Source: Turneriella parva DSM 21527
GTDB taxonomy: Bacteria > Spirochaetota > Leptospiria > Turneriellales > Turneriellaceae
Assembly (NCBI RefSeq): GCF_000266885.1
Contig: NC_018020.1
Span: 4,216,001-4,280,000 of the forward strand
Length of the DNA: 64,000 bases
Direction of reading: 5' to 3'
Within the stretch, counting starts at the first letter, position 1. Each line of letters begins with the position of its first letter. The notes below the pieces were generated by a model. The model saw nothing but the letters and a program-made list of their open reading frames with translations, had not been told where the DNA came from and searched no databases. Below are positions 20,269 to 29,356 of the stretch, piece after piece. The translations under genes and the position numbers were made by a program.

Positions 20269-21699
20269 GCGCTGCGCAAAGCGAAAGACCAGGGTCTCTT
20301 GCCCGACTCCCTTGAGCCTCGCATTCTCAGCCTCGGCGGTAAGGCCCGCTTCGCTCGCGAGCGCTCTCGCACCGGGCGCCTCGGCCACCGTCGGGGTGAC
20401 GCAGATCTCACCCGCAGCGGCAAGGCCCTGAACGCGCGCCGCGATGTTGACCGTCTGGCCAAAGTAATCGAGCCGTTCGTCGCGCATCACAGCCAGCGCC
20501 GGCCCTTCGTGCAGACCAACCTTTAGGCCAATCTCAAAGCCGTCGGCCTTGATACTCTCGTTCAGGCGCTCGATTTCTTTCAGCATGTCGAGCGCGGCAA
20601 ACATGCCGTCGGCTGGGGTCGAAAACGTGGCCATGATCGCGTCACCCATTGTTTTGATGATCGCCCCTCTGAACTTGCGCGCTGAAGCCGTGAGAATTCT
20701 GAAATGCTCCTGCACGAGTGAATACGCGAATACATCACCTGCCCTGTCGTACATTTCGGTTGAGCCCCGCAGATCGGTAAACATGATCGTGAGGCTCTTG
20801 ATGTTCAGATTCAGATTTTTCGACAGGTGCTGAATTTTATAGAGTTCGCGAAAAGTCTGGTTGTTGAGCAGCATTTTGGCTGTCAAAAACGGCCGTATAC
20901 GAGTCGGATGCCGGGCCACAACTTCGAGAATTCGCGGTAGATCGGGGGTCGCGACCATTAGACCAACCCGGGCGCGCGTGTTGTTGTGCACTGTCAGTTC
21001 GAGAGCACTGGCAGTCGAAGCCAGTTCTTTTTGCGCAAAGCCAGTCGCAGAAAAGGGTATTGCGGCCGCGCTGCCCACAGACCCGTCTGCCTGACCCAGG
21101 TTGATGAGCAACGATGTATTGGTCTCAATCGAAATCAGCTGAAAGGTGGAGTGCTTTGCCTTCTTGAACACAATGCGTTTTGAAGCATCGGGCGTTAGTA
21201 CCACGAAATGGCGAATCAGCTGGCGGCGCAACTCGCGCAACTCATCGGATATGATATAATTCTGAGAGAAATGGAATCGGTTGTACGAAGCCAGATCGGC
21301 AAGAGGGTCTATATTCAGTTTTCGAACAGCCGGGTGAATCGCAAACGAGACCTCGACCTGATCGTCAAGTGTTGCGGGGCTCGACGATGTGCACACGGCG
21401 CAATAGAAGTCTGTTGACTCAACTTCGTCGAGTTCGTGGTGCGCATGCGCTACACCGCCGCAGCGCGGGCAGATCATATTATAGCTGAAGTCAACCAACC
21501 CGACACGCGCAGCATGAATGAACAGGTCGAGAGCCGCCTCTTCGGGATAGCCGTGCTCTTCGGCGAAAGCGAGCGGATTAATTCTGTACAGCTGCCAGTC
21601 GTCTGATGATTCGAGAATCTCTGCAAAGCGGTCGACAGATGCCGCCGGCAAAGCCGGATATTGTTTTAGCTGTGTTGCTTTGGTACGAAATGCATTCAT
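20254..21699 (-). CDS. class III adenylate cyclase with N-terminal zinc-ribbon region
   Basis: This 481-residue protein makes cAMP from ATP by its C-terminal class III cyclase domain (about 300-465). The two metal-binding aspartates are in MFTDLRGST and TMGDAIMATF; the lysine in IIKTMGD and aspartate in LDYFGQTVNIAARVQ fit adenine recognition, and the N and R of NIAAR the transition-state residues. The N-terminal 270 residues contain a CPRCGG...CAVC pair near 77-104, likely a zinc ribbon, as seen in cyclases with a DUF5939-like region. No membrane segment is seen, so it is cytosolic. It converges on the double-cNMP-binding protein gene, which suggests they act in one signalling path. Confidence 0.9.
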   Translation of the reverse strand: MNAFRTKATQLKQYPALPAASVDRFAEILESSDDWQLYRINPLAFAEEHGYPEEAALDLFIHAARVGLVDFSYNMICPRCGGVAHAHHELDEVESTDFYCAVCTSSSPATLDDQVEVSFAIHPAVRKLNIDPLADLASYNRFHFSQNYIISDELRELRRQLIRHFVVLTPDASKRIVFKKAKHSTFQLISIETNTSLLINLGQADGSVGSAAAIPFSATGFAQKELASTASALELTVHNNTRARVGLMVATPDLPRILEVVARHPTRIRPFLTAKMLLNNQTFRELYKIQHLSKNLNLNIKSLTIMFTDLRGSTEMYDRAGDVFAYSLVQEHFRILTASARKFRGAIIKTMGDAIMATFSTPADGMFAALDMLKEIERLNESIKADGFEIGLKVGLHEGPALAVMRDERLDYFGQTVNIAARVQGLAAAGEICVTPTVAEAPGARALASEAGLTAEAENARLKGVGQETLVFRFAQRGAAA

Positions 21700-21751
21700 C
21701 AGGGCACAGATAACAGGTTATGCCCGACAGGGCAACCAAGTTTAGTTTGGG

Positions 21752-21812
21752 GGCTGCCCAAAATGCCACAGACAGCGCCCGTTCGGCGCCGTCTGCAACT
21801 CATTGGGCAGCC
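21752..21812 (-). terminator. long nested hairpin after metY
   Basis: Outer arms GGCTGCCCAA (21752-21761) and TTGGGCAGCC (21803-21812) are perfectly complementary; inner arms CAGAC/GTCTG and GCGCC/GGCGC continue the stem. It lies 9 bases past the metY stop on the minus strand and is the only candidate end signal for metY; no long U-tract follows. Confidence 0.55.
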
Positions 21813-21820
21813 TTGAATTC

Positions 21821-23119
<1,299 letters not shown>

Positions 23120-23134
23120 TTACTCCTGTTTAAA

Positions 23135-23173
23135 ACAATAGCAGACACACAGCGTCTGTTATTGTGAATTATA
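23135..23173 (-). promoter_or_regulatory. metY -10 box and adjoining inverted repeat
   Basis: On the minus strand TATAAT (23168-23173) is followed two bases later by an inverted repeat with arms at 23154-23165 and 23135-23146 (ACAATAACAGAC against GTCTGCTATTGT, 11 of 12 pairs). The repeat covers the expected transcription start, as a repressor operator would. No good -35 hexamer is visible. It does not resemble a SAM riboswitch. Confidence 0.6.
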
Positions 23174-23224
23174 GGACAATATATGAAACACGGGCGCGGC
23201 GGCAAGTTTTTGTGTGCGCGAGGT

Positions 23225-24223
23225 TCATTCTCCGTCATGGGGGCCCGGTGCCGAATCGCTGAAACTCATAACTGCGCGCAGGTTGCCGGCGAGCTTCGCG
23301 AGGCCGCGCCGGTAAAAGCTTGAGAGTTTCAGCGACGAGCGCGTGGCTGGCAATTCGCCCGCGGCAATCGCCGCTGCGGCCGCATGCTCGTCGTTAAATC
23401 GGGGTTCGGCAAACGCGAGCGCCGTTTTGTTGTGCGGGCAGACCTGTTGGCATACGTCGCAGCCAAAAACCCAGTGGTGCCGCTTCTGGTTGAGAGATAC
23501 ATCCACTTCGTTTTCGCGCTTCTCAATCGTCTGGTACGAAATGCACCGGTCAGTTTTCATGAGGCCGTCGCCTGTGAGCGCAGCAGTCGGGCAAGCCTCG
23601 ACGCAGAGGTTGCATTCGCCGCAGATGTCGGCAATATCGTTTGGGCCTTTCGTCTGCGCCAAACTTTCGACAACTTCTGCAGCAAGCACCTCGTTTGTCA
23701 GCACAGCGGCGATGAGAAAATAACTGCCCGAACCGGCAGCGATCAGCATGCCGTTGCGGCCAATCTTGCCGAGGCCCGCGAGGCGCGCCCAATAGCGTTC
23801 GGCGAGCGGCGCTGAATCGGTGACGGCGCGACCCGCGAGCGAGCATGCCTGCATAACCTCGGCAAGCTTTGCCTTGAGTATCACGTGATAATCTTTTTGC
23901 CACGCATAGCGCGCAACTTTATACGGGGCAAGGCGCAGCTTTTCGTCAACCTCGCGAAAACGATAAGGATATCTAAAGAGCAGCAGACTTTGCGCCTCGG
24001 GCAAAACAGCGCGCAGATCGAAACGCTGCGGCCCCTCAAGGTAGGCCAGGTCGCTGTGCCCGCCACGCGCAAGAAACGCCAGCCACCAATTTCTGAATTC
24101 AGCTGAAGGTTCGGTGACGGGTACCGCTGCGACCGCACTGAAACCCACGCCGGCAGCAACGCGCGCGATTGCATCAAGGCGGGTGCGGCCAATCACTGCC
24201 AGCAAAACACGATGCGCAGCCAT
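23225..24223 (-). CDS. queG: epoxyqueuosine reductase QueG
   Basis: QueG reduces epoxyqueuosine to queuosine in tRNA, the last step of queuosine synthesis, using cobalamin and two 4Fe-4S clusters. The cluster motifs are CGECNLCVEACPTAAL and, after RCISYQTIE, CDVCQQVCPHNK. GLGKIGRNGMLI and the RYAWQKDYHVILKAKL helix are also family marks. At 332 residues it is of normal size. Gene start is the ATG at 24223; the first 12 residues are variable in the family. It diverges from an Rrf2-type regulator gene 94 bases away; both relate to Fe-S proteins, but a regulatory link is only an inference. Confidence 0.93.
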   Translation of the reverse strand: MAAHRVLLAVIGRTRLDAIARVAAGVGFSAVAAVPVTEPSAEFRNWWLAFLARGGHSDLAYLEGPQRFDLRAVLPEAQSLLLFRYPYRFREVDEKLRLAPYKVARYAWQKDYHVILKAKLAEVMQACSLAGRAVTDSAPLAERYWARLAGLGKIGRNGMLIAAGSGSYFLIAAVLTNEVLAAEVVESLAQTKGPNDIADICGECNLCVEACPTAALTGDGLMKTDRCISYQTIEKRENEVDVSLNQKRHHWVFGCDVCQQVCPHNKTALAFAEPRFNDEHAAAAAIAAGELPATRSSLKLSSFYRRGLAKLAGNLRAVMSFSDSAPGPHDGE

Positions 24224-24275
24224 GCCGTCAGCCGCAAAACGGGCCGCACGGGACGACCACGATTTTTTCTTTTGG

Positions 24276-24306
24276 TTGACAGCCCAAACAGATATGTAGA
24301 TACACT
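24276..24306 (+). promoter_or_regulatory. candidate promoter of the Rrf2-family gene
   Basis: A consensus -35 TTGACA at 24276-24281 is followed by GATACA 17 bases later or TACACT 19 bases later. The ATG lies 12 bases past the latter, so the leader is very short. The AT-rich GATATGTAGATACACTATTC between them is a possible autoregulatory site. Confidence 0.55.
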
Positions 24307-24317
24307 ATTCTTCAATT

Positions 24318-24782
24318 ATGCTCTACAGCAGTGCAAGTAAATACGCCGTGCGTGCCCTCGCGTACATGACTTCGCGCGACGACCAGAAGATCTTCACTGT
24401 AGAAGAACTGGCGACCGGGGCATCGGTACCCAAACCTTACCTTAGCAAGATACTCAAGCAGCTCGTCGCCGGCAAGATTCTCAAGTCAAACAAAGGGCCG
24501 GGGGGCGGCTACCAGTTCGCCAAGCCGGCGGCAGAGATCAGCCTGTACGACATCAAGATCACCATCGACGGCATTACCGAATTTGTCGAATGCGCACTCG
24601 GCCTTGATTCATGCAACGACCACGCGCCCTGCCCCGCACACTTCATCTGGAAAGACCTGCGGGCTGCGGCGACCAAGTCACTGCAGATCACGACGTTGCC
24701 GCTCGCCAATAAGATTATGGTCGAAAAGGCAGTGCATGCCGGCTCGAGCAAGAAGACTACCTTTCGCAAAGTGACAACCTGA
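24318..24782 (+). CDS. Rrf2-family transcriptional regulator
   Basis: This 154-residue protein has the Rrf2 winged-helix start (MLYSSASKYAVRALAYM), the recognition region VPKPYLSKILKQLVAGKIL and the wing KGPGGGYQFAKP. Three cysteines follow in ECALGLDSCNDHAPC (C-x6-C-x5-C), the place where NsrR and IscR relatives bind an Fe-S cluster, so it may sense iron-sulfur status, nitric oxide or redox state. Which regulon it controls is not visible; the cbb3 oxidase cluster begins shortly downstream on the other strand and queG lies upstream. No clear ribosome-binding site precedes the ATG. Confidence 0.88.
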   Translation: MLYSSASKYAVRALAYMTSRDDQKIFTVEELATGASVPKPYLSKILKQLVAGKILKSNKGPGGGYQFAKPAAEISLYDIKITIDGITEFVECALGLDSCNDHAPCPAHFIWKDLRAAATKSLQITTLPLANKIMVEKAVHAGSSKKTTFRKVTT

Positions 24783-24795
24783 GCGGCGGTTGGTC

Positions 24796-25938
24796 TCAGG
24801 CCAGCCAGCGCACGGCAAGCAGCAGGCGGGCAATCCACCCGGTGTTCAGGTCTGCTTCTGCCGCTCGCTGTGAATTCTGTAACATTTCTTCGTGAACCTT
24901 TTGCCAGGCGCCTTTGCTCTGCGGCGTAAAGACCAGGGTATCGAGGTTCAAGACCAGGCTGCGGTAATCGTAATTCGCCGACCCGGTACCCGAATAGCCA
25001 TCGATCATGTAGAATTTTGCATGCGAAAAGCGCGCATCGTCGCCGCCATAAAGATAGATATTGGCGCCTTTGCGCATGAGCCGGCGAGCAAGAAAAAAGG
25101 ACAATTGATCGACCCAGGCGACATCTGAACGCGCCGGCAAGATGATGTCGACGGTGACGCCCCGCTTGAGCTTACGCACGAGCACGCGCCAATAAAAGCC
25201 ATAGGGCACGAAATACGGTACCGCAATCACAATCTTCTTGTGAGCCTTGCGCAGGCGGCGCTTTAGCCAGCGCGACATCGAAAAAGAAATCGCCCGCCTG
25301 CCACTGAACAAAATAACCTTGTTCTGGCTGCGCAAAAGCAGGCGCGTTGCCCAGCGCCGATGGCTCGCCCTTCTGCAGGCATTTTGAAACTGCCTTCTGA
25401 GCTGCCAAACCGGCTGCTGCGCACGCGTCACAAAACCCACGTCTAACCAGCGACCGTGACCAAAGTGCCTCAGTGAGGCTTCGCGCATGAGATTGAATCC
25501 GCCGGTGAAAGCAACCTCATCGTCGACAACCAGAAGTTTGCGGTGGTTGCGGCGAATCAGGTAGCGCAGCCATTGCCAGCTGAGCAGCTGCCAGCGGTGG
25601 TGCATATAGACCGATGCTCCGAGCCGCTGCACAGGTGCGAAAAAATTGCGCGGCAAATCGAAACTGCCAATCGCATCGACCACAATTGTCACCTGCGTTC
25701 CCTGGCGGCATTTTCTTTCGAGCGCCTTCAGAAACAGCCGACCAATGCGGTCGTTCTGCCAGATATACATCATTATCTGCACATGCCGGCGCGCGCCGCG
25801 AATCGCGCGCAGCATGCGTGCATAGTAAACATCCCCTTCGGTCAGAAGTTCGTACGCAGGTTGCCGCACGGCGCATAGCATTTCGGCGACATGCAGCGGC
25901 AACCTGCCTTTCGGGTGAATTTCAACACCTAGCGGCAA
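24796..25938 (-). CDS. phospholipase D-family protein, cardiolipin-synthase-like
   Basis: This 380-residue protein has two HKD catalytic motifs: NHRKLLVVDDEVAFTGGFN with H132, K134 and D139, and SHAKFYMIDGYSGTGSANYD with H306, K308 and D313. Spacing and flanking sequence match ClsB-type cardiolipin synthases, which join two phosphatidylglycerol-like lipids. No N-terminal membrane helix is present, as in ClsB. It is very basic (many RR and KR). The assigned start is a TTG that overlaps the preceding gene by 10 bases; an internal ATG at residue 20 is possible but would cut into the conserved region less cleanly. It is the last gene of the oxidase cluster, possibly by read-through. Confidence 0.8.
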   Translation of the reverse strand: MPLGVEIHPKGRLPLHVAEMLCAVRQPAYELLTEGDVYYARMLRAIRGARRHVQIMMYIWQNDRIGRLFLKALERKCRQGTQVTIVVDAIGSFDLPRNFFAPVQRLGASVYMHHRWQLLSWQWLRYLIRRNHRKLLVVDDEVAFTGGFNLMREASLRHFGHGRWLDVGFVTRAQQPVWQLRRQFQNACRRASHRRWATRLLLRSQNKVILFSGRRAISFSMSRWLKRRLRKAHKKIVIAVPYFVPYGFYWRVLVRKLKRGVTVDIILPARSDVAWVDQLSFFLARRLMRKGANIYLYGGDDARFSHAKFYMIDGYSGTGSANYDYRSLVLNLDTLVFTPQSKGAWQKVHEEMLQNSQRAAEADLNTGWIARLLLAVRWLA

Positions 25939-26579
25939 TGCGGGGCGACAAGTTCAGGGCGCACGATGAGCAAAATGCCCAGCAGAATGCCATAGACGGG
26001 GCCGACAACCGAGAGCACCCGCCGCGTTCGGGCAGCGAGATAGAAACCCATGAGCGAAGCCGTCAGCATCATCGGCAGTGTTCCCAAACCATAGATCGCC
26101 ATGTAGAGCACACTGTCTGCGGGCGTCTCGGAGGCGACGCTCACCACGAGCGCCGCCGCAACCATGCCGCACGGCAAAAATCCGTTGAGGCTACCGAGAA
26201 TAAAAAATTTACCCGCACCCGTAGATTTAAGGCGCGGCGAAACGTACCTGCTCAGCGAAGAATAGAAGTGGGACATACCCCGAATCTGAAACCGCGGCAA
26301 CAGCTGCAAAGCTGCCACGAGAATCAGCGCCCCTCCGGCAATGCGGGCAACCTGTCCCTGCGCAACTTCGATCACCAGTATTGCGCCGAGAAGCCCTGCA
26401 ATCAGCCCCAAACCGGCGTAGGTGAAGACGCGGCCGATGTTGTATATGAGGCGATAAAATACCGCGCGCCCAAGGCGATCATCACCCTGCGGCAGCGCCA
26501 GCACCAGTGGTCCGCACATGCCGAGACAGTGCCCGCTGGCAAAGAGGCCCATGACAAAAGCCGAGAGGGCAAACGTCAT
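25929..26579 (-). CDS. TauE/SafE-like membrane protein of the cbb3 cluster
   Basis: This 216-residue protein has about six membrane helices and two mirror motifs, GHCLGMCGPLVLAL near the start and GFLPCGMVAAAL in the middle. Such proteins, annotated sulfite-exporter TauE/SafE type, regularly follow ccoH in oxidase clusters and are thought to move copper or thiol/reducing equivalents for oxidase assembly; the exact substrate is unsettled. The cysteines C18, C22 and the one in LPCG would suit metal or thiol chemistry. It overlaps ccoH by 4 bases (ATGA), showing translational coupling. Confidence 0.82.
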   Translation of the reverse strand: MTFALSAFVMGLFASGHCLGMCGPLVLALPQGDDRLGRAVFYRLIYNIGRVFTYAGLGLIAGLLGAILVIEVAQGQVARIAGGALILVAALQLLPRFQIRGMSHFYSSLSRYVSPRLKSTGAGKFFILGSLNGFLPCGMVAAALVVSVASETPADSVLYMAIYGLGTLPMMLTASLMGFYLAARTRRVLSVVGPVYGILLGILLIVRPELVAPHCR

Positions 26580-27019
26580 CGCACTGTGCGTTCAAAAAAG
26601 TAGGTTTCGCCGGCCGCTTCGAAATCGAGCGCAACCTTCCAGATCTGTTTCGGCTTGAGGGAAGCGACGATTCGCTGCTCAGGGCCAACAAAGCTGACAG
26701 GCAGCTGAAAATCATCAGCGGGGTTGAGCGGTGAATAAAAAACCAGTTTGCCGCCGATTTTTTTACCGGCAAACGCGGCGGGCAACTGTATGTGCACGCC
26801 ATTATCTGTGCGGGCGATTTCGGCCTGCCCTGTCGCATTCAGCCTGGTCTCTTTCTTGATACGTTCAGAGAAAGTCTTGTCGCGGTAATAATAATCGGGG
26901 GCCACAAGATCGACGCGTTCAGAGAATGCGGTTTTGACGAACCAGACGGTCATGCCCATAAAGAGGGCAAGCACGATGACAATGCCGAGCGGCCATGCCT
27001 TGTCGCCGGGGCCTTTCAT
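26576..27019 (-). CDS. ccoH: FixH/CcoH-family oxidase assembly protein
   Basis: This 147-residue protein has one N-terminal membrane helix (AWPLGIVIVLALFMGMTVWFV) followed by the characteristic DLVAPDYYYRDKTFSERI segment and a beta-sandwich periplasmic domain ending in GETYFFERTV. FixH is needed for stable assembly of cbb3 oxidase and works with the copper ATPase CcoI. It overlaps the ccoG gene before it and the SafE-like gene after it by 4 bases each, so the three are tightly coupled. Length fits the family. Confidence 0.9.
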   Translation of the reverse strand: MKGPGDKAWPLGIVIVLALFMGMTVWFVKTAFSERVDLVAPDYYYRDKTFSERIKKETRLNATGQAEIARTDNGVHIQLPAAFAGKKIGGKLVFYSPLNPADDFQLPVSFVGPEQRIVASLKPKQIWKVALDFEAAGETYFFERTVR

Positions 27020-28524
27020 GGCGTTGTCGCTCCACCTGAAATAAAGACGGTTTTCTTGCGAGCAATCACCTTGCCGTTCGAAATAACCTCTATTTCAACC
27101 GGAAAGTTCTGCCCTGTGATCGCTTCGGGCTTCAGAGCCACAAAGAACCGGGCTTCTGCGAAGTTCTGCGCGCCGATGGTGGCGAGGCTGTCGATGAGCC
27201 GCAGCTCACCCTGTATGCCGCTGGCGAGGCGCAGCTCGGCCTGTTGGCTATCGAATGTCTTGTTAAAGATTTTCGCGTTGTAAAGATTGCCGATTAAACC
27301 ATCGGGCAGTCTCTGTGCGAGCATGCCGGGTTGGCGCAGCAGCACCGTTTCAATTGGCTCGCGCGTGAGCAGCAGGCCCGCAAAAACCGAAAGCACGCCG
27401 AACCAGAGTGTCATATAACCGGCGGTGCGCCATTTCATGAGCGACCTGAAACCATTTGTGATGCTGTTAAATGAGGTATAACGAATAAGCCCGCGCGGTT
27501 TGCCTACAGAATCCATCATTTTATTGCAGGCATCGATGCAGGCGGTGCACTGGATGCATTCGAGCTGAATACCGTTTCGTATGTCGATGCCTGCGGGGCA
27601 GACCACAACACACGCACCACAATCGATACAATCGCCATAAGGGTTTGCTGCCGCCTGCCCGGCGCTCGCCTCGGCCTGCGTCACGCCGCCCGCTGCGGCA
27701 GCTGCGACAATCGAGAAACCCGCTTTTTTCCTGGTGCCGAGGGTGCCACGTTTTTCGCCGCGTTTAAAATCGTAGGTTACGCTGATCGTGTCATTATCAA
27801 CCAGCGCAGACTGAAAGCGGCCATAAGGGCAGGCAAAGTGGCAAACCTGCTCGCGAAAGCGTGCAAACACCAGAAAGAAGACGATGGTGAAAATATTGAT
27901 AGCGATGAAACCCGCAATATGCTGCGCCACGGGTTCGGTGATAATTTTCCATAATTCGTCGCTGCCGATGATATATGCCAGAAAGGTATTCGCAATCGCA
28001 AAAGAGAAACCGTAAAAAACGATAAATTTCAGCAACTTGCGTATTATCTTGTTCGCATTCCAAGGAGACAGTGCCAGCTGCTTCTGCGCCTGAAAGTCAC
28101 CTTCGATCGCATATTCGATTTTGCGAAACAGCATTTCCATAAAGACGGTCTGCGGGCATGTCCAGCCGCACCAGATGCGGCCAAAGACCGATGTGAAGAG
28201 TACAATCGTGAGAATCATGGTCAAGAGCCCAAGCACGACGAGATAGAAATCCTGTGGCCAGAAAACAAAACCAAACAGAATAAATTTGCGTTCGAGAATA
28301 TTGAGAAGCAGCAGCGGCTGCCCGTGAATTCGCACGTAAGGCCCGGCGAACATCAGCGCGAGCAGTACGTAACTCACCAGAGAACGCCATTGAAAGAACC
28401 TGCCTTTAGGTTTTTTGGCATAGACCCACGCCCTTTTGCCCTGCGCGTTGATGGTGCCAATGTGGTCACGAAACTCTTCGCTGTCTTTTTCGACTTTGGC
28501 AAGGGGGTCAGCTGCTGTGTACAT
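27016..28524 (-). CDS. ccoG: cytochrome c oxidase accessory protein CcoG
   Basis: CcoG is a membrane ferredoxin-like protein that reduces copper during cbb3 oxidase assembly. The 502-residue protein shows several membrane helices, the conserved FGRIWCGWTCPQTVFMEMLF (about 115-135), a dicluster region with CIDCGACVVVCPAGI and CIQCTACIDACN (about 300-345), the following KPRGLIRYTS, and a C-terminal Ig-like domain beginning near residue 390. A GAGGAGACAAAATG start region gives a good ribosome-binding site. It follows ccoP after 61 bases. Confidence 0.95.
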   Translation of the reverse strand: MYTAADPLAKVEKDSEEFRDHIGTINAQGKRAWVYAKKPKGRFFQWRSLVSYVLLALMFAGPYVRIHGQPLLLLNILERKFILFGFVFWPQDFYLVVLGLLTMILTIVLFTSVFGRIWCGWTCPQTVFMEMLFRKIEYAIEGDFQAQKQLALSPWNANKIIRKLLKFIVFYGFSFAIANTFLAYIIGSDELWKIITEPVAQHIAGFIAINIFTIVFFLVFARFREQVCHFACPYGRFQSALVDNDTISVTYDFKRGEKRGTLGTRKKAGFSIVAAAAAGGVTQAEASAGQAAANPYGDCIDCGACVVVCPAGIDIRNGIQLECIQCTACIDACNKMMDSVGKPRGLIRYTSFNSITNGFRSLMKWRTAGYMTLWFGVLSVFAGLLLTREPIETVLLRQPGMLAQRLPDGLIGNLYNAKIFNKTFDSQQAELRLASGIQGELRLIDSLATIGAQNFAEARFFVALKPEAITGQNFPVEIEVISNGKVIARKKTVFISGGATTP

Positions 28525-28585
28525 TTTGTCTCCTCAGGTGAGAAATTTCCCCGCCCCGTTCGGGACAGGGAAATAATTCTTCACG

Positions 28586-29167
28586 CTATTTCGCGGCGCA
28601 CTTCTTTTCGCGTTCAGGGTCGATCGCTTTTGCCCCTGCTGGGTTTGAACCCTTCTTCGAAAAGATATAGCTCACGAGCTGCTGCAGACCCGTCTCGTCG
28701 ACAGGTTTGCCGTTACCATAGGGCATCATGCCTTTTTGCTGAAAACCCTTCTTCACGTTTGCCATGACTGTTGTGTAGTCACATCCGTGAATCCAGAATT
28801 CATCGGTAAGGTTTGGGCCGACGAGTCCGCCGAGGTTGGCGTTGTGGCACGCAGAACATGTCTGCGCGACATAGAGCTTTTCACCAGCGGCAAGCGCCGC
28901 AGCATCCGTCAGGGGTTTAAGCCCTGCATCGGCGACTGGCGTAACGGCCGCACCGGCCTTTTTCGGCAGAGCAGCCATTTCGGCCTCGTATTCTTGCTGC
29001 GATGACGGCCCACCTGCCAAATGGTAATAGACCAGATAGCCGATCGCGAAAACGATCGTGAAATAAAAGCCCAGAACCCACCAGCGGGGCATGTGGTTGT
29101 CGAGCTCACGAATACCGTCGTATTCGTGGTCGAGCAGCTTGTCTTTTTCTTCTCTATTGTCGCTCAT
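28586..29167 (-). CDS. ccoP: cbb3 oxidase subunit III, single-haem CcoP
   Basis: This 193-residue subunit passes electrons to the oxidase core. An N-terminal cytosolic stretch with HEYDGIRELDNHMPRWWVLGFYFTI leads into one membrane helix, a pattern typical of CcoP. It then has a single c-type haem site, CSACH, with the distal methionine probably in KGMMPYGNGKPV. Most proteobacterial CcoP proteins are about 290 residues and carry two haems, so this one is a short, single-haem form, similar to those seen with fused CcoNO. The mature C-terminus has a cysteine (EKKCAAK) of unknown role. Confidence 0.92.
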   Translation of the reverse strand: MSDNREEKDKLLDHEYDGIRELDNHMPRWWVLGFYFTIVFAIGYLVYYHLAGGPSSQQEYEAEMAALPKKAGAAVTPVADAGLKPLTDAAALAAGEKLYVAQTCSACHNANLGGLVGPNLTDEFWIHGCDYTTVMANVKKGFQQKGMMPYGNGKPVDETGLQQLVSYIFSKKGSNPAGAKAIDPEREKKCAAK

Positions 29168-29170
29168 AAA

Positions 29171-29356
29171 TCACCTTCCGTTGAATTCGCCCGGCGCAGA
29201 ATCATTCAATGGCAACTGCGCCAGAGCATCGTATTTCGATTTTTTACCGCGCAGCACGATGACGAGCATCACGGTAAACACGCTGAAGAATATGATCAAT
29301 GTCGCAATCGGATAAATCGAGACATTGCCAATGTCGCTAAGTGCTTTCGAAATCAT
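29171..29356 (-). CDS. ccoQ: cbb3 oxidase small subunit CcoQ-like
   Basis: This 61-residue protein has one membrane helix (YPIATLIIFFSVFTVMLVIVL) followed by RGKKSKYDALAQLPLND, resembling CcoQ/FixQ, which stabilises the oxidase complex. It overlaps the end of ccoNO by 4 bases and is followed by ccoP after 3 bases. Identification leans on position as much as sequence. Confidence 0.8.
   Translation of the reverse strand: MISKALSDIGNVSIYPIATLIIFFSVFTVMLVIVLRGKKSKYDALAQLPLNDSAPGEFNGR

Noticed and set aside
25614-26603. 329-codon open frame on the plus strand
   Set aside because: It is antisense to the phospholipase D and SafE-like genes and has low-complexity H, R and Q content.
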